From Smittia aterrima (Eukaryota; Arthropoda; Insecta; Diptera; Chironomidae): a stretch of 64,000 nucleotides of DNA. Below, piece by piece: positions 63,102 through 64,000 of the stretch. The notes under the pieces were generated by a model. That model made no database searches, had not been told where the DNA came from, and saw only the letters and a program-made list of their open reading frames with translations. Both the position numbers and the translations under genes were made by a program. The stretch is from positions 10,974,854 through 11,038,853 of the forward strand of contig CP093830.1 in the NCBI GenBank assembly GCA_033063855.1, given 5' to 3'. Position 1 is the first letter of the stretch. Each line of letters begins with the position of its first letter.

Positions 63102-63528
63102 ATGAATTTTTAATAGCATTTTTCGGTTTTTTGCTTTCATTTTCATTTCTTATCTCTACTTCTTCTGGAGGTCATCCGATGACAGTTTACGTAAAAGGAA
63201 TCCGATGCAACATGTCCGAGAAATACATTTACAATAATTTTTCTTGTTTTGGAAAATCCTACAATCGATCTTATTCAACTTGTAATGTTATGGCCACTAT
63301 GAAGCAACCAATAAAGAAAGTATTTGTAAGTTCAAAACTTATTTTAGTTCTTCTAAAAAGAGTAAATATTATTTTTCACTTAGATGGACGTGATTCTCTT
63401 TTACAAATATGGAACATATTCAGAGAAGTCTGATTTCCATTCAATTCTTGAAAATGTATCTGCAATTATCTTTTCAATCAGGTTATCATAACCTGGTTAT
63501 GCATACGCCGAGAATGGATTGGTTTAAG
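63102..63528 (+). pseudogene. DUF1091 pseudogene, copy D3 (truncated, last in array)
   Basis: Third copy of the truncated D type, with the same out-of-frame Met, the same lost exon 3 acceptor (AGGTTATCATAACCTGG) and the same end after DWFK. It has extra differences from D2, including one missing base in the ACAATATT stretch of exon 2. The array's homology runs on to about 63587 and then stops. Confidence 0.78.
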
Positions 63529-63593
63529 ATCGATACATTGTCAATATTAACTTGTAGACCATTGATCATAATATAACTTTATTTTTGACCTAT

Positions 63594-63680
63594 ATGGGGC
63601 CGGTTTGATGTCAGTCGTCTGTGTCAGTCGTCTGTTCTGTCGTCTGTCGTCTGTCGTCTGTCGTCCGTCCGTTAACGATT
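63594..63680. repeat. GTCGTCT-type simple repeat
   Basis: Starting just past the end of the DUF1091 array, the sequence consists of repeated and slightly varied GTCAGTCGTCTGT and CTGTCGTCTGTCGTC motifs, ending GTCCGTCCGTTAACG. It is the only clear microsatellite-like tract in the window. A related tract of GGACAGACGGACA units, roughly its reverse-complement class, lies at about 63765-63810. Confidence 0.85.
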
Positions 63681-64000
63681 TTTCTCGAGAACGATGACAG
63701 CTAGAGACTTCCGGTTTTCGCCAATCGGTTCGGGTGGTGAGTGAGACCAGTGAGTTCTGAGATGGAGTCGGACGGACATATGGACAGACGGACAGATGGA
63801 CAGACGGACATAAGAACCTATGAAATTTGAGATATCTCGAGAACGAAGGCAGCTAGAGACTTCTGGCTTGGACCAATCGTTTACAATAAACTTGTACAAG
63901 TAACTAGTACAAGAAACTTGCATACAAGTTTTCCGTACAAGAAATTGAAAAAGTGATATGTCTCGAGAACCAAGACAGCTAGCGACTTCTGGTTTGGCCC
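63681..64000. repeat. Degenerate ~50-bp repeat, three copies, running off the window
   Basis: A motif built on CTCGAGAAC, then GACAGCTAG, then GACTTC and GGTTT, occurs at about 63683, 63834 and 63960, with CCAATCG following the first two. Between the first two lies the GGACAGACGGACA tract. Between the second and third are several ACTTGTACAAG-like palindromic pieces. No transposase frame is seen; the minus-strand frame at 63672-63923 just translates the repeats. Confidence 0.75.

Larger units (their letters stand above)
56800..63587. repeat. Tandem array of a ~3.14-kb unit
   Basis: A unit of D-type pseudogene, A-type relic, B gene and C gene is repeated head to tail. Offsets between equivalent points of the two complete units are 3141 bp (57877/61018, 58822/61963, 57639/60780). 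D-type starts are at 56807, 59948 and 63102. A third unit begins with D3 and is cut at 63587. The older cluster at 53788-56432 (A1, B1, C1) has the same order but is more diverged. Confidence 0.92.

Noticed and set aside
63672..63923. Minus-strand frame containing a Ser/Val/Arg repeat
   Set aside because: It translates the GGACAGACGGACA tract and lacks any other support.

Overview
The window reads as AT-rich nuclear DNA of an insect, most likely a lower (nematoceran-type) dipteran. Support comes from spliced genes with very short GT-AG introns (about 50-70 bp), insect-only families (Dpr immunoglobulin receptors, an insect odorant receptor, PGRP, Spaetzle-like cystine knots, low-complexity VPV/PYPV cuticular protein, DUF1091) and TATA plus TCAGT core promoter signals. 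I cannot name the species. All gene models were assembled by eye from splice sites, reading-frame continuity and remembered family patterns; no search was run.

Layout. 1-6.2 kb: no gene seen; 3670-4833 is one arm of a large inverted repeat. 6.2-7.5 kb: two tandem, prodomain-less Spaetzle-like genes, the second apparently decaying. 8.5-15.4 kb: a 14-exon ACE-like (peptidase M2) gene on the minus strand; its 3.4-kb intron holds a complete plus-strand cuticular gene. 17748-18905: the second inverted arm, nearly identical to the first, so both arms bracket the Spaetzle/ACE/cuticular block. 20.4-30.6 kb: a Dpr-family Ig gene on the minus strand whose first intron holds a plus-strand PGRP-LA-like gene. 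30.6-47.0 kb: about 16 kb with no gene I can support. 47.0-48.4 kb: an odorant receptor. 48.4-53.8 kb: no gene seen. 53.8-63.6 kb: a tandem array of DUF1091 secreted-protein genes with six intact copies and six pseudogenes, including a 3141-bp unit present twice almost unchanged. 63.6-64.0 kb: the array stops abruptly at a GTCGTCT-type simple repeat followed by a degenerate ~50-bp repeat.

How the genes relate. Two immune signalling families occur here: Spaetzle-like Toll ligands and a non-catalytic PGRP of the Imd branch. The Dpr protein belongs to neuronal surface recognition, and the odorant receptor lies 5 kb from the DUF1091 array, whose family includes the Drosophila CheB chemosensory-associated proteins. 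No operon-like linkage is implied. The most striking features are architectural: an inverted duplication that could mark an inversion, two independent nested opposite-strand gene pairs, and a DUF1091 array caught in unequal exchange, with chimeric truncated copies.
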